Positions 45,801 to 57,878 of a stretch of 60,000 bases of DNA are shown here, piece by piece. Each line of letters starts with the position of its first letter. Position 1 is the first letter of the stretch. The notes beneath the pieces were generated by a model that ran no database searches, was not told where the DNA came from, and saw only the letters and a list, made by a program, of their open reading frames with translations. Source of the DNA: Membranipora membranacea (Eukaryota; Bryozoa; Gymnolaemata; Cheilostomatida; Membraniporidae); assembly GCA_914767715.1 (NCBI GenBank), contig OU612072.1, positions 16,804,001-16,864,000 of the forward strand. Reading direction: 5' to 3'. The position numbers and the translations under genes are program-made.

Positions 45801-47775
45801 ACCTTGTGTTCTGGGTTTAACTCAAAATGAGGCTGAAACATTAGATTCTGGATAAAATTGTGATACATTCTTACAATCCAGCGCTGAATAAGGTACTACA
45901 TAGAGGGTGGTGGAGCCAGGAAGATAGACTAAACCTAATTGAATATCGTTAAGATCAGTGAGAGAGTGAGAGTGGGGTTGATGGCTTCAAACCTTTATAA
46001 TTTTCTATTGAAGGCACATGAAAACCTCAGTTCTTGATCAGATTGTCAGGAAAGAAAAAGAGCATAGGGCCGTACCATGCTAAATGGATCAGTGTCCTTC
46101 CAGTACGGCATCATTGATAAGTATGTGTTTGTGGTGGTTGGTTGGTGGGAGATGGGCGGGTGCAGCTGCAGTTTGACCCGCTAGCAGTCGTCATGGTACT
46201 TTATTTTCAAGTTTTTTTAGTTATTTTAGGGCGTTTAATGACAACAGCAATATTATAGTCTGGCAGCAAGTTCTGCAGTTGTTATGAAATATTTTAACAC
46301 TTTGTAAAATTCAGAGCACTTCTGGGTTAAAAATATATATAGTGTTAGAAATTGTCCTCCCTTCTCATCTATGAGCTATGAGGTATCCATGGGGCCTAAT
46401 GCTGTACCAGCCCAATAAACTATCACTTCTTTCTACTTGACAGAATTGTATAAATTAGTAAATGAAGTTATCTACTATTGTAAAAAGTCTCCTGACAATG
46501 GAACAAAAGTTGATTTAAACCCATGTGGAAAAGAATGGTAATTAAAAGTCTTTTGAAGTGGTAACTTATTAGGTTGGCACAGCACTAGGCACCATGGATA
46601 CCTCGTAGCTCTAAGATGAGAAGGGAGGACAATTTCTACTACTATACAAAATTCTGAATTCTCTCAATGTGAAAATATTGCATAAGTACTGCTGAAGTAG
46701 CTGCCAAACTATAATATATTGATATTGAGTCTTTAACACACATTGAAATTTACCATCATAGCCATTAACCATTAACAATAGATATATTCAACTAGCCGAA
46801 ATGCACCACAGATTAGAAGCAAACAATACTACACTTACCCCAGAATGATGATCACAGAACACATCGTTACAAGCGTAGCAATACATATCAGCTCTTTTCT
46901 TATCTTCTTCATTATTCTTTATACAGATATGACAAAATATGACATCATGTTCCTTTTTTGATGACCTGCCAGACGGCAGCTTGTTCATTGTATGCTCTGT
47001 CACTGCCCTACAAAACACAGCAGGCAAAACAATTAGATTGGGAATGGACGCAAAAGTACCAAGAGTTAGCTGTGATGTAAGGACTATTAATTTCAACTTG
47101 TTTCATGGCATCAAAGAGCTGCAGAACATTGCATTGTTTGTCGTTTCTCATGGTGATCATCATTCTACACCAGTAATCACAAGCTAACTGAGTAGTGAAA
47201 CTCTAAGAACCAAATACAAGGTCAAAATGCTCAGTCTAAGTGCTCAGATGGCTGCATAGTGAATTAATGGCATTACATCATCAAACACTCAATACGAATG
47301 AAATTGAGTGTTTGATAGTTTGTAATGCCACTAACTGCAATGCAGCCCTCTGAGCACTTAGATTAACCATCAGCCGATGTTAACCGGTAGCTGGCTGGTG
47401 AACTGATATAACATTATTATACCTTAAAACATGCATGTCAAGTTGTCAAAATTGACTAATAACCTAATTTTTTATATATTTCAACAACTTAATTAGACGA
47501 TCATACGAGGTCATATTAATTTATTAAAAATATACTGTGATGTGTTCTTGGTTATGTCCGATGTGCCGACAGTAAATTAGAAGTCATTATTACCTGCATG
47601 TCTCACAAGGGAAGTCACTCGTTAATATCTCAGAGAGTTTGAGCAGACATTCAGTGCAGACCTTATGGGAACAGGGTAGTAGTTTAAGATCACAGCCCAG
47701 AAAAGTCTCATACTCCATGCAGATAAAACACTGCGCTTCTCCGTCTTCTGCTTTATTTACATAAGCCGCAGCCAT
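42446..47775 (-). CDS. TRIM-like RING/B-box/coiled-coil/beta-propeller protein, gene C
   Basis: Exons 47594-47775, 46839-47007, 45649-45832, 45241-45437, 44878-45048, 44209-44320, 42964-43785 and 42446-42585, giving 658 codons with no lesion. I chose the ATG at 47773-47775 (ACAGAATGG) because it matches gene B; the frame is open further upstream but runs into a foldback element. Domains are as in B. The propeller loops carry a third set of residues (AQAS, GSDGFI, YDGT, HPAVTQY, NCDSLTLH, VAEQ, and KSKLFIL in exon 8). The protein ends MYEILTE then TGA. It is expected to be a RING E3 ligase with a variable recognition propeller; the target is unknown. Confidence 0.92.
42703..42800. repeat. TA microsatellites in the last intron of TRIM gene C
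   Basis: TA runs with interspersed GTAGAAATATTATAAACA, as in the same intron of gene A. Confidence 0.8.
47236..47361. repeat. Foldback element, family 2, in intron 1 of TRIM gene C
   Basis: Paralogue of 31110-31235, with the inner arm CATCAAACACTCAATACG and its complement. Confidence 0.9.
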
Positions 47776-47837
47776 TCTGTCCTGGCAAAATATGATAATG
47801 AATGATACCCTGTTGTTGTAGCTGCAATAATTAGACC

Positions 47838-47953
47838 AAATTTGGCCCAATTGCCTGCATTCGGAGTTGCTCCCGATCAACTGGACATGGCGCGGCCTGG
47901 GGGCGTGACCAGTGGGAGGGAGCAACTGGAGTGCAAGCAATTGGATTAAATTT
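47838..47953. repeat. Foldback element, family 1, next to the TRIM gene C start
   Basis: AAATTTGGCCCAATTGCCTG and its near-complement, with centre GATCAACTGGACATGGCG. It lies about 62 bp upstream of the chosen ATG. Confidence 0.85.
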
Positions 47954-48842
47954 GATCTAGGAATACTGGATGTAGTTCAAATCACACATCCAGATAGTGC
48001 TTATTTCAAGAAAGTCAAGGACTTCAACTTCAATGAAATACTACTTACTTGTAAAATCTAAGGGAATCCAAATTCTTGACTCGTCTGACTCAAAGTTGCT
48101 ATCAAAGCGGAAGTGTGTCACCTAGCATGTGTTCCAAAGTTGTTCCAAATTCAGTTAGTCGATGCGCTTGCTATCACCCCAATAAGAATATGTTTAATTA
48201 AAGCATGATATATTTTCCATAAGTACCCTTATCTTATCTTTATATACCTTTAACATTAGGCTCCAAAGTCAATATTGCGTTGAATATTAGGTGCTATTAG
48301 TTTGTAGCCTTGCTGAATGATAAGATATCACGGTAATATGCCCCTATTTTCGTGTTGTACGGTGGTGTATTTCTGATAAGCCAGTATCCTGTCACTGTGT
48401 GCTGAGTATAGCTAACACCACAGTCATCGATTGTGAAACACTGATTCCCAGCACACAGTAAATTGATGATAAGTACCAATTAGGTTATTCCCGTATTGAA
48501 TATTATTGAAGTTATAACCCTCGCTGTGGTTAAAAAAAGCCATCATATTTTACTTTGGAGTTGCCCAGTCTCACATAAAGGGAAGGCAATTCCTATTTTA
48601 TTTGTAGTCCAAGGTAAAAATAACATTACTCTATCTGCTAGCCAAGCATTGTTCGGTGGGGGTTCCCCGCCCCACCGAAGGAGCTACGATTTTTATGAGA
48701 ATTTAAACGAAGAGTATTTTAGATGTTTCAGTAAAATGTGTTATACTTCCGAGAAATTTATTCACAATAGGCCTATATTGGTGTTACCCAGAAATAGACT
48801 TTTATCCGGTTACTTTCACTACTGTGGTGTTGTGTTTTGCAG
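47954..48842. other. Upstream spacer of TRIM gene C
   Basis: Paralogous to 31828-32697. No gene is seen apart from the hairpin at 48652-48679. Confidence 0.6.
48652..48679. repeat. Short CGGTGGGG hairpin
   Basis: TTCGGTGGGGGTTCCCCGCC continuing to CCACCGAA. Paralogue of 32510-32537. Confidence 0.75.
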
Positions 48843-49011
48843 GAACACGATTGAAAGGTTGATGGTCAGATGGACGTCAAAAAGGCGCTCAGTAGTAGTA
48901 CCACTAAATCATCCTAGGCCTAGAGGTAGCCTCATGAGAGCTTTCGGAGCTAATTCTTTGTTCCAGCAAACCATTTCAAACAGGAGCAGATTGTCAGCGC
49001 CCATCAAAGCT
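48843..49011 (+). CDS. Conserved 169-nt exon of an unrecognised gene, upstream of TRIM gene C
   Basis: Acceptor GTGTTTTGCAG and donor GCT/GTGAGT. It reads NTIERLMVRWTSKRRSVVVP and LNHPRPRGSLMRAFGANS. Only a few residues differ from 32698-32866, and no stop or indel has arisen. Function is unknown; see the paralogue. Confidence 0.5.
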
Positions 49012-52000
49012 GTGAGTATCTCCACCATAGACAATTATCTCCACTCACTGACCAACACTGATAACAAGACTACACTATTACCATGTGTATCACGGATCAT
49101 GAGATTCAATTTTAATACGAGTACCTAACATGTGCTCACCCCTAATTATTGAACCTGTCCTCAGGTCGTCACACTAACTTTCTTCTGACGGTACTCAAGC
49201 TAAGTGAATTAATTGACTCTCTATTGATCAGAGATATACATGCAATAGTATATCACGTGATCACTGTGCACGCAGACTAGATACTATCTATATATGACTG
49301 TGTTTGTGTCGCTGATAAATAGAATTCAGTTCAATAGAATTAGCTTCAGTACCTTACAAGAAAAGTGAACCTAGCCTCTATTTTTGCTGAGAAATATCGA
49401 ACTCCAGGTTGTGATACTTGTCACTTCTTATTGATACCCACCCCTTCTCTCAGATTTCCATATTACATACTATGTTTACAAAAGTGTACCTTGTGAAAGA
49501 GCTGCATCTTAACCGCTGCGCTGTGGTTAGTATAAAGCAGCAGTCTTTTGGTTTCGAATCACAAAGTTGAGATGAAATTTTGCCAAAATTGTGCCAAAAG
49601 TTTGTCAAATCTGCCTGCATTAGGGCTGTTGCTCCTCTACTCAACCAGCTTCATAGTGGGGGAGCAACTCTGGACGCAATCAAATTAAATCAATCGTAAT
49701 GAATGTGTCAGCCAGCCTGTTCATATGTTATTAGCTTGACAGTCAGCCAATATTGACCTGGAGTTCTTGTTCTTGTAAGATGACATATTTCTGCATAAGA
49801 TCCTTCCTATAAATGGAGGCAGTTAGTTACAAGAGGAACAAGGCCAAAGGTATGAGCCTGCTGTCTAGTCTTTTTTTGTGTTATAAAGATCATTCAATTA
49901 CTTTCACTTATCAAGCTATCACTCAATTGGCAAGCTACCACAATTCACTAAAACAGAAAGTTGTCTTCTCTGCTTTTATAAGGAGACAACTCCAATACCT
50001 CAACTCACTTTATTTGGCTGCAGTTTTTATGTTTTTGTACCCTTTTCTTACCGCATGAATCAAGAAGACTTGCAAAGAGAATTTGGAGGAGGGGGGAAAC
50101 CGGTTGAGATAAGAAAGGCAACTGCAGACCGCAGACATTGGGTAATTACAGGATAAATATTTGTCCTGTGTATCCAAATCCCTTCACTCAAGCAGTATAG
50201 CTAGGTCCCTAGTCCCTAGCAATATCGTCAAAATTTTCAGATGAAGTCTTTAGCCTTGAGCAGTATGAGTCAACATCTTTACATCTGATTTTAGTGGCCT
50301 AAGCCTCTTTTCTCATCAACTTAGGAAGGTGTCTGGTGTTGAATATGTTGTCGTAAAAAAATAGTTTATATAAATAACATAATTGTGTCTATATAGCTAT
50401 GAAATACTTTTTTGTTTATAATGACAACCCTGCTGCTTGAAGCGGAAATTCAATATTTAATACTTTGAATTTTTTTAGTCCATCACCTCGTGCTCATTTA
50501 CTTAAACTTTTTTCATCATCCGGAGCGGTTTAGTCTGAGCCCCCCCCCCCCCCCAGACTTTTGCTCCCTGCCTGACGGCACCCACGGGTATGTCTAAGAC
50601 TGGACTGATACTACAGTAAAGCAAATAGGGCGGTCTCTGATGTTGAACATTTTGTCGTATAAAAATATATGATAATAAATAATAAAAATATTGATTACAT
50701 AGTTTTATCAAAAAAGCATTAGAATCTCATTATTAGCTTGACGCGGGAATTCATTTTTGGATTTTTTGAAAATTCATAGTCAGCTTCTTTGTCTCATTGA
50801 TTGAAACCTCTTTCCTCGTTGGCCTTTTAAGCAAATATATAGTTTCTGATGTTGAACATGTTGTTGTAACAATAGAATATAAAAATGAAATGCAAATATT
50901 GAGAATAGAATATTAACCATAGCGCATTCCCATAATATTTAATATTTTTGCTTGTTATTTTTTTAAGCGGCAAACGGTTTTTGAATAAAAAACAGTTGTC
51001 TATATTTTAGGAAGATTATCTTATCTGACCTCCCAGTCAATGTAAAACAATACTTTCCCTCTGCAAGTGAATATATTAATCATCATGTATGGTATATATA
51101 TATATATATATATATAGCTATGTATATTGTCATGACAGCTAGTAATTCTGCGTCTACTGTTTGGCCTAAGTGCTCTAATTAAAATTGGTATAATAACCCC
51201 TTTCTGGCTGGCAGCCTCCACAATGTCAGTCTCATGAAATATTGTTGTTGGTGATAGGATTAATATCCGATTGATGGTAAAAATATATGTGGAAACTTGA
51301 TCAAAAGAGAATATAGAGCTGTCAGTGTCCCTCTGTTAGAATCTCATACATAATTACTGTATTATCATATCTTGGAAGAACAAGTGTTATATCTCACAGA
51401 CAGAGATCAAGATTGGAAGCTCTCTTTCTCTTAATTGTATACGTATATTCTGTGAGCAGCTTTCCTGAAATGGAGAAACCGTATCTCAAAGAAAGATGAT
51501 GGGTTTGTCACTTGTGGTTGCTACCATCCTTTACAGATGGGTTTGTCACATGTGTTATATGTAGCTGAACCAGTCAGCTTCTGTTATGATCCGAAATATG
51601 GCTTATGAATATTATTGATTATTCGTCTGTAATCTTTCCTAGCATACATAGCTCTCTCACAAAACCAAAACTATAAATTTAAAACTAGTCACTTAAAATC
51701 GGGAAGGCATTTTAAATACCACAGTTGGAGTAGACAGACAAACAGCAACTTTTTTAGCTACCATAAAAGTCATGACATTAATCAAGATTGACAGGCAATA
51801 AACCACTGTATATTCCTATATCAAGGAGACAAGTTATCCTCCCTCTTTATCTGAGCAGATAACTCCAAAGTAAGAACCATATTCCGATTATCAAGTTCAG
51901 CAACAATATGTGATTGTCAACATTCTTAGCTAGCATATCGTTGACTGATTATACTATAGAATTGTCTGTGCTGTATATTGAGACAACAGCAAGAAAAAAC

Positions 52001-52187
52001 AGAGGATTAGCAGTAAAATCAACGAGTAAGCATTACATCTCTACTTTAGTTGTACAAAAGGTAGTAAAATCAATATTTTTATTTTTATGTATCACTTTGT
52101 AAAACCTTTTATCAATTATATAAATCATAACAAGGCAAACTTCAATAGCCATCCTTAACAAAGATAGGCCCATAGCGTCTTTCGATT
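49012..52187. other. Duplicated spacer, 5' side of the TRIM C unit
   Basis: Paralogous to 32867-36527, with deletions of about 150 bp near 51140 and about 400 bp near 51985. A 13-C run is at about 50541. A TA microsatellite is at 51093-51115. No confident gene. Confidence 0.6.
49813..50058 (+). CDS. Short ORF conserved between the two duplicated units
   Basis: Same start, length and stop as 33663-33908, with mainly non-synonymous differences. It is more likely duplicated non-coding sequence than a gene. Confidence 0.25.
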   Translation: MEAVSYKRNKAKGMSLLSSLFLCYKDHSITFTYQAITQLASYHNSLKQKVVFSAFIRRQLQYLNSLYLAAVFMFLYPFLTA

Positions 52188-52327
52188 TCATTTGGTGAGA
52201 ATCTCATACATGAGCACAGATTTCTTAGTCAATCTAGGAACTACGAGCGTTGTACCGTGCAAACCCAAATCAGGAATGTATGATTTAGCCCTTTTTGCTG
52301 GATCAGTCAGTACTCTGTTCAACGTTC
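52188..52327 (-). pseudogene. Orphan TRIM terminal exon (exon 8)
   Basis: 140 nt with an intact acceptor and stop, almost identical to 36528-36667. One visible change turns the conserved DLCLHG into DLGLHG. Homology to the TRIM unit ends near 52540, before exon 7, so the rest of the gene is missing here. Confidence 0.75.
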
Positions 52328-54971
52328 CTGAAAGTGAGAATTATACCTGGTATACAATTATGTCACTAACGACAATATTAGTAGCATTAAAACAACAAAA
52401 GATCCTGAAATAAATCTCTTACGCTTGATATTGTAGAGGGAAGAACCTGTACATATATGGTTAACATTCTCATTGGTCTCCGGTATCATTACAACGGCAT
52501 GTATGAATCGGAATTGAATTTTTGTGTCGTGTATATTATCCACAAAACTGAAGTTTTGTGTTTATGATAAACGTATGTGTATAGACAACCCCATAACCAG
52601 TTCCTCATATCACTTTTTCAAAAAGTGTTTTGAAAAAAAATAGAAGTTACATCAGAATCGCAGTCCTGTGTTTTACCACATATGCTTAGTATAACCAGTG
52701 TTGAGGGTGTGCTATTTATATTTCTATGTCTGACATGTGCCATGAAAACTTGAAATAAATAAAAAACTAAAAATCAGCTTACTTTACCCATATAACTTAA
52801 ATTTCGATCAGCAAGCGTTGCCGAGTGCCTCGTGTGCTCGATCACAGTGTAAGTGGCCCAAAATCAAATCCCAGACCCATAAAGTAGAGGTTAGATTCCC
52901 AAATGTTTTTATATATACCACAATTATAACGTGCTTGTTGCGCGAGAGGCCCGGGTTCGAATCCTAAATCATTTTGCGCTGAGCTTTGCAAGCTTCAGTG
53001 GATGAGCGGTTGCGCTACATTCTATGACTGTATTCACTGAAAATAATTGTGGGGGGATGTCAACTCACTACAACATATAATACTTATCAATCCACATTTT
53101 ATGCATATGAGGATGAAAAGGATGACAACTATTATAGCTAATACCTGGCTGGTCTCACCGCTTTAGAAACATTATCAGCAAAACAAAAAAAGAAATAATT
53201 GTTTATCATGATGTATTTCAGGTGTGATCATTAGTTTGCCAAGAGAAGTTTTGCTGTGTTAGTCAAGTCTTAGACGGACCCATTCCTGATACCCTTGGCA
53301 AGATTGAGAAAGTGGGAGAGCACTTGCAACACGATAACAGATCAATGATCCAAATCCCTTCACTCAAGCAGTACAACTAAGTATTTTTTCTTTAGTCCCC
53401 AGCAATGTCTTCAAAATTTTTTGATGAAGTCTTTAGCAATGAGTTGTATGAGTCGACATTGTTACATCTGCCAAGAATAAAATGGTCGGCATCTGTGATT
53501 TTGGTGACATAAGCCTCTTTTCTCATCGACTTTCATATAGAATGGTTTGTGATGTGGAACATGTTATCATAAAAATATATTAATATAAATCACATAATTT
53601 TATATGAATAGCTATAAAATTTTAATTTGTTTATAATAACAACCCTGCTGCTTGAAACAGAGGTCAATATTTAATTTTTTGAAATTTTGTAGTGCATGTC
53701 TTCGTGCTCATTTACTGAAACTTTTTTCATCATCAGGAGCGGGTTAGTCTGAGCCCCCTAGACTTTAGTTCCCTGCCCGACCACCCACGGTGGTATGTCC
53801 AAGACTGGACAGAAACATTAAATCTATAAGCAAATAGGACGGTCTCTGATGTTGAACATTTTGTCATAAAAAAAAAAAAATTATATAAGTTTATCAAGAT
53901 AGCATTAAAATCTCATTATTAATAGACCCTGCAGCTTGATGCGGAATTTAATTTTAAAATTTTTTGAAAATTCATAGTCAGCTTCATCGTTCTCATTTAT
54001 TGAAACCTTTTTCCTCATCGGCCCTATATATCAGCAAATATAAAGTCTCTGATGTTGAATATTATGTTCTAAAAAATATGATATATGTGTGAGTGAGCAT
54101 AAATTATTGACCATTGCGCATTCCCGTAATCATTTACATTTTTGCTTATTATTTTTCTAAAGGTCAAACAGTTTTTGAATAAAACGCAACTGTCTGTATT
54201 TTGGAAGTATATCTTTTCTGACAGCTCCAAGTCAATGTAAAACAACACTTTCCAATCTCATCACAGGAAGTGAATTTTCTGCCAAATAAAGTCCAATATA
54301 TCATCATGTATCGTATTTATATAATATATATTATCAAGCTGGTGGCCTGCAATGTTGTTAGTACTAGTTCCCAATGACTGCCTCTCATTCCTTTATTATT
54401 TTGGTCCTAAACCTTGGCAAGGACATCATTATATGCTTTTGGCTGATTAGTTTTGTACCTTGGCACCTTGCTGTTAGTGAGTCTGTGTCGACTGTTCAGC
54501 CTAAGTGCTCTAATTAAAATATGAATAATTGCCCTTTTTTGGCTGGCAGCCTCCACAACGTCAGTTTTCAGCAATTTTGTTGTTGAATAAATATCCGATT
54601 GTTGGTGAAAATAAAGGTGGAAATTTGGCAAAAGGAAATAATGAGCTGTCAACGTCCCTCTACTACCGTTTGAGCCGCATACATAATTATACTGTAATAT
54701 CCTTCCAAAAATGTAATAAACATAGCCTCAATTTAAAGGACTCTCAGTTGAAAAAGCATAGTTTTGTCATTAGGTTTGCAACCATCAGATGGGTTTGTCA
54801 CTTTGATATTGATGAGTGGCCTGTAGCTGAATCACTCAGCTTCTGTTACAAACCAGGTTTCTGTATGATACATCACCAAACGCATTCTTCACATTTCACT
54901 TTCCCACTCTTGTGTCAGCATTACTCACAGATTAATATTCCCAGATCATGATGTATTCTGTTGTAGTTGGT
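52328..54971. other. Spacer with decayed copies of the unit spacer
   Basis: From about 53330 it resembles 34000-35400 and 50170-51300 but is clearly more diverged. Fragments with tRNA-like boxes (CCCGGGTTCGAATCC near 52950; GATGAGCGGTTGCGC near 53003) suggest old SINEs. No gene is seen. Confidence 0.55.
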
Positions 54972-55130
54972 TGGAGGGCCGTGCCTTTAGCATGCAAGTG
55001 TTGAAGATCGCGTGTTCGAATCCTACTGATGTCTATCAACTACTGGGGTTTGGTTGGTCCCCAGCAGTGCTCCGACCTGCCTGCAAACGAGAGCAACCTG
55101 GCGTAGAAAATGCGGCCTTGCCCCTACTTT
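54972..55130 (+). mobile_element. tRNA-derived SINE, second family
   Basis: GAGGGCCGTGCCTTTAGCATGC, then GTGTTCGAATCCTACTGATG (B box), then ACTGGGGTTTGGTTGGTCC. Related to 19231-19395 and 25046-25215. Confidence 0.6.
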
Positions 55131-55544
55131 GTATTTTGCCACCCATGCTTTGGATGTGGCGTGTGATACAACAGCTTGCTTTTAAATCAACGATTATATA
55201 AGGTGTCAAGTTATCCTTCCCTTTGGAGCAGGTAACTCCAGAATAAAAATCATTAGTCGGACACAAATTTTGACTGTCAACATTCGTAGCTACATTATCG
55301 TTAATAGACTTTACTAAAGGAAAGTCTGTGTCTTATTTTGAGACATCTTAATTGTAAGCTAGCAGCAGCATTATTAGTCACCCAGTGCAACCAGCGAAGA
55401 TGATCCTATTGTTTGGAGACAAAATTACTGTTTCATATCCACATAAGCAATGTCAAAAGGACAGATCTATCCTGCAAAAATGTCACCAAAGGTGTGAAAA
55501 AGTCAATTGAACTCCCTTTCTCCAACCTTACTTTAATTGGTACG
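55131..55544. other. Decayed TRIM 3'-flank remnant next to DIRS-like copy 2
   Basis: Matches 35780-36100 until about 55435. The DIRS-like element begins somewhere between there and its recombinase stop at 55545. Confidence 0.5.
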
Positions 55545-56367
55545 CGCTAATGTATGTATTGTACGCCTAAGACTCCACCTGCCATGAGCTTTGATCCGCG
55601 CCAAAGACCAGCCTCTCTTGCTTGCCCAAGTTGCTCCACCATGACGAAAACAACTTTCTGTAACATGCTACGGAACGACGCCGCAGTGATGATGAACAGC
55701 GGTTCATCTTCTAGTCTGCACTCATGCTTCTCCAAGTAACCTTTAAATATCTGCACAATGCCATTAGATTTGGACCAGGAGTCTGAAATCGTGATGATAG
55801 CAGGCTTCTCAGAGTGCTTGAAAGACCTCAGCCTTAAAAACAGAGTCTTCCTAGATTTTGAGATCTTGACATCATTACATCGTAGTTAGTGTTCCTCACT
55901 AGACAAACAAATTTCGGACAGCCGAAGGAATCCAAAGAAAGCCAAGGATACCATCACCTTGAACATCTGACATGAGTTAACAGCCGGAATAACCGCAGCC
56001 CCCCCCCCCCCCCCCCCCCCCCGATACAGAGACTTGATCTGCGGCAAAGAGACTGGGTGCTTCCTCAGAGTCTGTTGCCTTCTGTTCTTCAATCCCTTCA
56101 AAGCTATTCCTTGCTTCTCAGATTCCCAGCCCTTGGGTCTAAACACGTGACGGAGTGCTGACAAATGGGATTGCACTGCCCCATATCCCAGACCCTTCTT
56201 GACCAGTTGCGCTACCCATAGCTCAGGAGAGACTTTCGATTGCCCATCGGCAATAGGCAGTGACATCTCCTCACAGGTTGAGTAATCATCAAAACACTTC
56301 TCATAAATAGCTGTAGATTTTTTAGACAGAGAATCTGCGATCAGTGACTCAAAGTCTCCCTCTAAAC
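55545..56367 (-). pseudogene. Tyrosine recombinase of DIRS-like copy 2
   Basis: Behind an acceptor (TCTGTTACAG at 56368) the exon reads through an N-terminal helical domain (VAQLVKKGLGYGAVQSHLSA) to FFGFLRLSEICLSS, which contains the first catalytic Arg. A TAA stop follows EEH. The C-terminal box is in another frame as CFRHGGATWASKRGW, then IKAHGRWSLRRT. The second Arg and the final His are visible, but the His expected three residues before that Arg is not. A run of about 24 C (55999-56022) gives an unnatural glycine tract. The frame is broken at least twice. Confidence 0.85.
55999..56022. repeat. Homopolymer C tract
   Basis: About 24 consecutive C inside the recombinase frame. Shorter C runs mark the inter-gene gaps of both DIRS-like elements (about 36971, 38595, 56445, 57807). 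Confidence 0.9.
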
Positions 56368-56500
56368 CTGTAACAGACAAAACAAAACTTTCATTAGCCA
56401 ATCAAAGTTTGAACACAAATTGACCAACACATCACTACCCCCTCCCCCCCACCCGAGCTCTACGGCCGACTAATACGGCATTCACTTCCAACTTATCACA

Positions 56501-57704
56501 CTACTGCATAGATTTATCCCTGCAGTACAACTTTTTCAGGATATTAGTCACAGCCATGTTGTCAGTAAAAATGTTGATCGCCATATCAGAGAACTCCAAG
56601 CTGAGCAACGTAAGTACAACATTGATGGGATACAGTTCCAATACTGCAATGTTGCACTTCTTGCCATAAGGCCGAGACCCTGAGAACTGAGATGACCCCA
56701 ACATACAACCGAAACCTACAGAGGTTAACGCATCCGTGTACACATCATGGCAGCAAGATGTTGAGGAATCTAGCATCCTGAATGGCTTTTCTGGTTGGGT
56801 ATGAAGTAGGCTAAACCACACACGGAAATCATCAGTTACTTCCTCCAAGACTTTCCTCCTTTTATCTTGCCGTTTGGAAAGAATTCCAGACAGACTCTCG
56901 TATACGCTGCTTAGTTAAATCCTTGCACTAGCTATAACCTGTGATATATGGGTTAATAAACTGCCTCACACAATTCCTCAAAAACACTCAAAGCCCCCTC
57001 GCAATTCTCTTGCGAGTCCGCCACAAAGAGAAAGTCATCAAGATAGTTGAAAACATGGGCCTGCACCCGAGAGTGCTTGTATAACATACAAACTAAGGAG
57101 TCACTAATCCTACTGAATAACTGGCATGAACTAGACGCTCCTATAGGCAGCATCCTATCCATATAGTACTCGTCCTCGATGTATATGCTCAGGAATCTCC
57201 AATCTTCGCGTCTGATAGGAACAAACCTGTGGGCATCAGCCAGATCTACCTTAGCCAACCAAGCACCACCATCCCCATAATTTGATATCAAACAGTGACC
57301 GACGTCTTGAACCGAGCAGTACTGCACAGATCTTAACAACTCCGGTATATTGTCATTCACAGCGCCTCCAACTGGATGAGAGAGGTTGAATATCATACGA
57401 TATTTATCACTGTTGGGCTTTGGTATCACATGGAGGGGAGAAATGAAGAGATCAGGAAATGGCTTGCTAGAAAAAGGACCAATAATGCGTCCCTTGGCCA
57501 CCTCATCACTGAGATTAGACAAAAGAGGCAATGGAGAAGGCCGCGGCTTTAGTTTCCTATACAATAAGTGAAAATCCAGTTTTACACCAAGTGGGAAGCC
57601 ATGTATGAAGCCATCGATTACAAATTGTTCATCTGAATAGCCCTTCAGATATACAGCCAGTCTTTCCATGTTCACAGGTGACTCAATGCCAAAAGATGAT
57701 ATAT
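56501..57704 (-). pseudogene. RT/RNase H of DIRS-like copy 2
   Basis: Starts behind TATCTTTTTTCAG as ISSFGIESPVNMERLAVYL. It has the upstream RT region missing from copy 1 (PLHVIPKPNSDKYRMIFNLS), then motifs A (WLAKVDLADAHRFVPI), B and C (FNYLDDFLFVADS). A deletion of about 220 nt at about 56955 removes the thumb and tether. RNase H resumes in another frame (DVYTDAL, LELYP, IFTDNMA) and lacks the terminal HxxG...LLSR motif that copy 1 keeps. Confidence 0.9.
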
Positions 57705-57878
57705 CTGAAAAAAGATAAACACAGCAAGTTTTCAGCACACACTACATAACCATTATACTCAAACTAATCAAGTTAAAACCTTTGTCTCGATATTCCTTAT
57801 AATACTCCCCCCCCCCCCACCCGAGGGGAGGGTGCCGACTAATACGGCTATTCCGTCGAATTGGTAGATGAGCTGCAA

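Noticed and set aside
26248-52540. B and C units as two haplotypes of one locus misassembled in tandem
   Set aside because: They differ by a SINE with a clean empty site, several large indels and clustered amino-acid changes in the propeller loops, and different elements adjoin them. Long reads would settle it.
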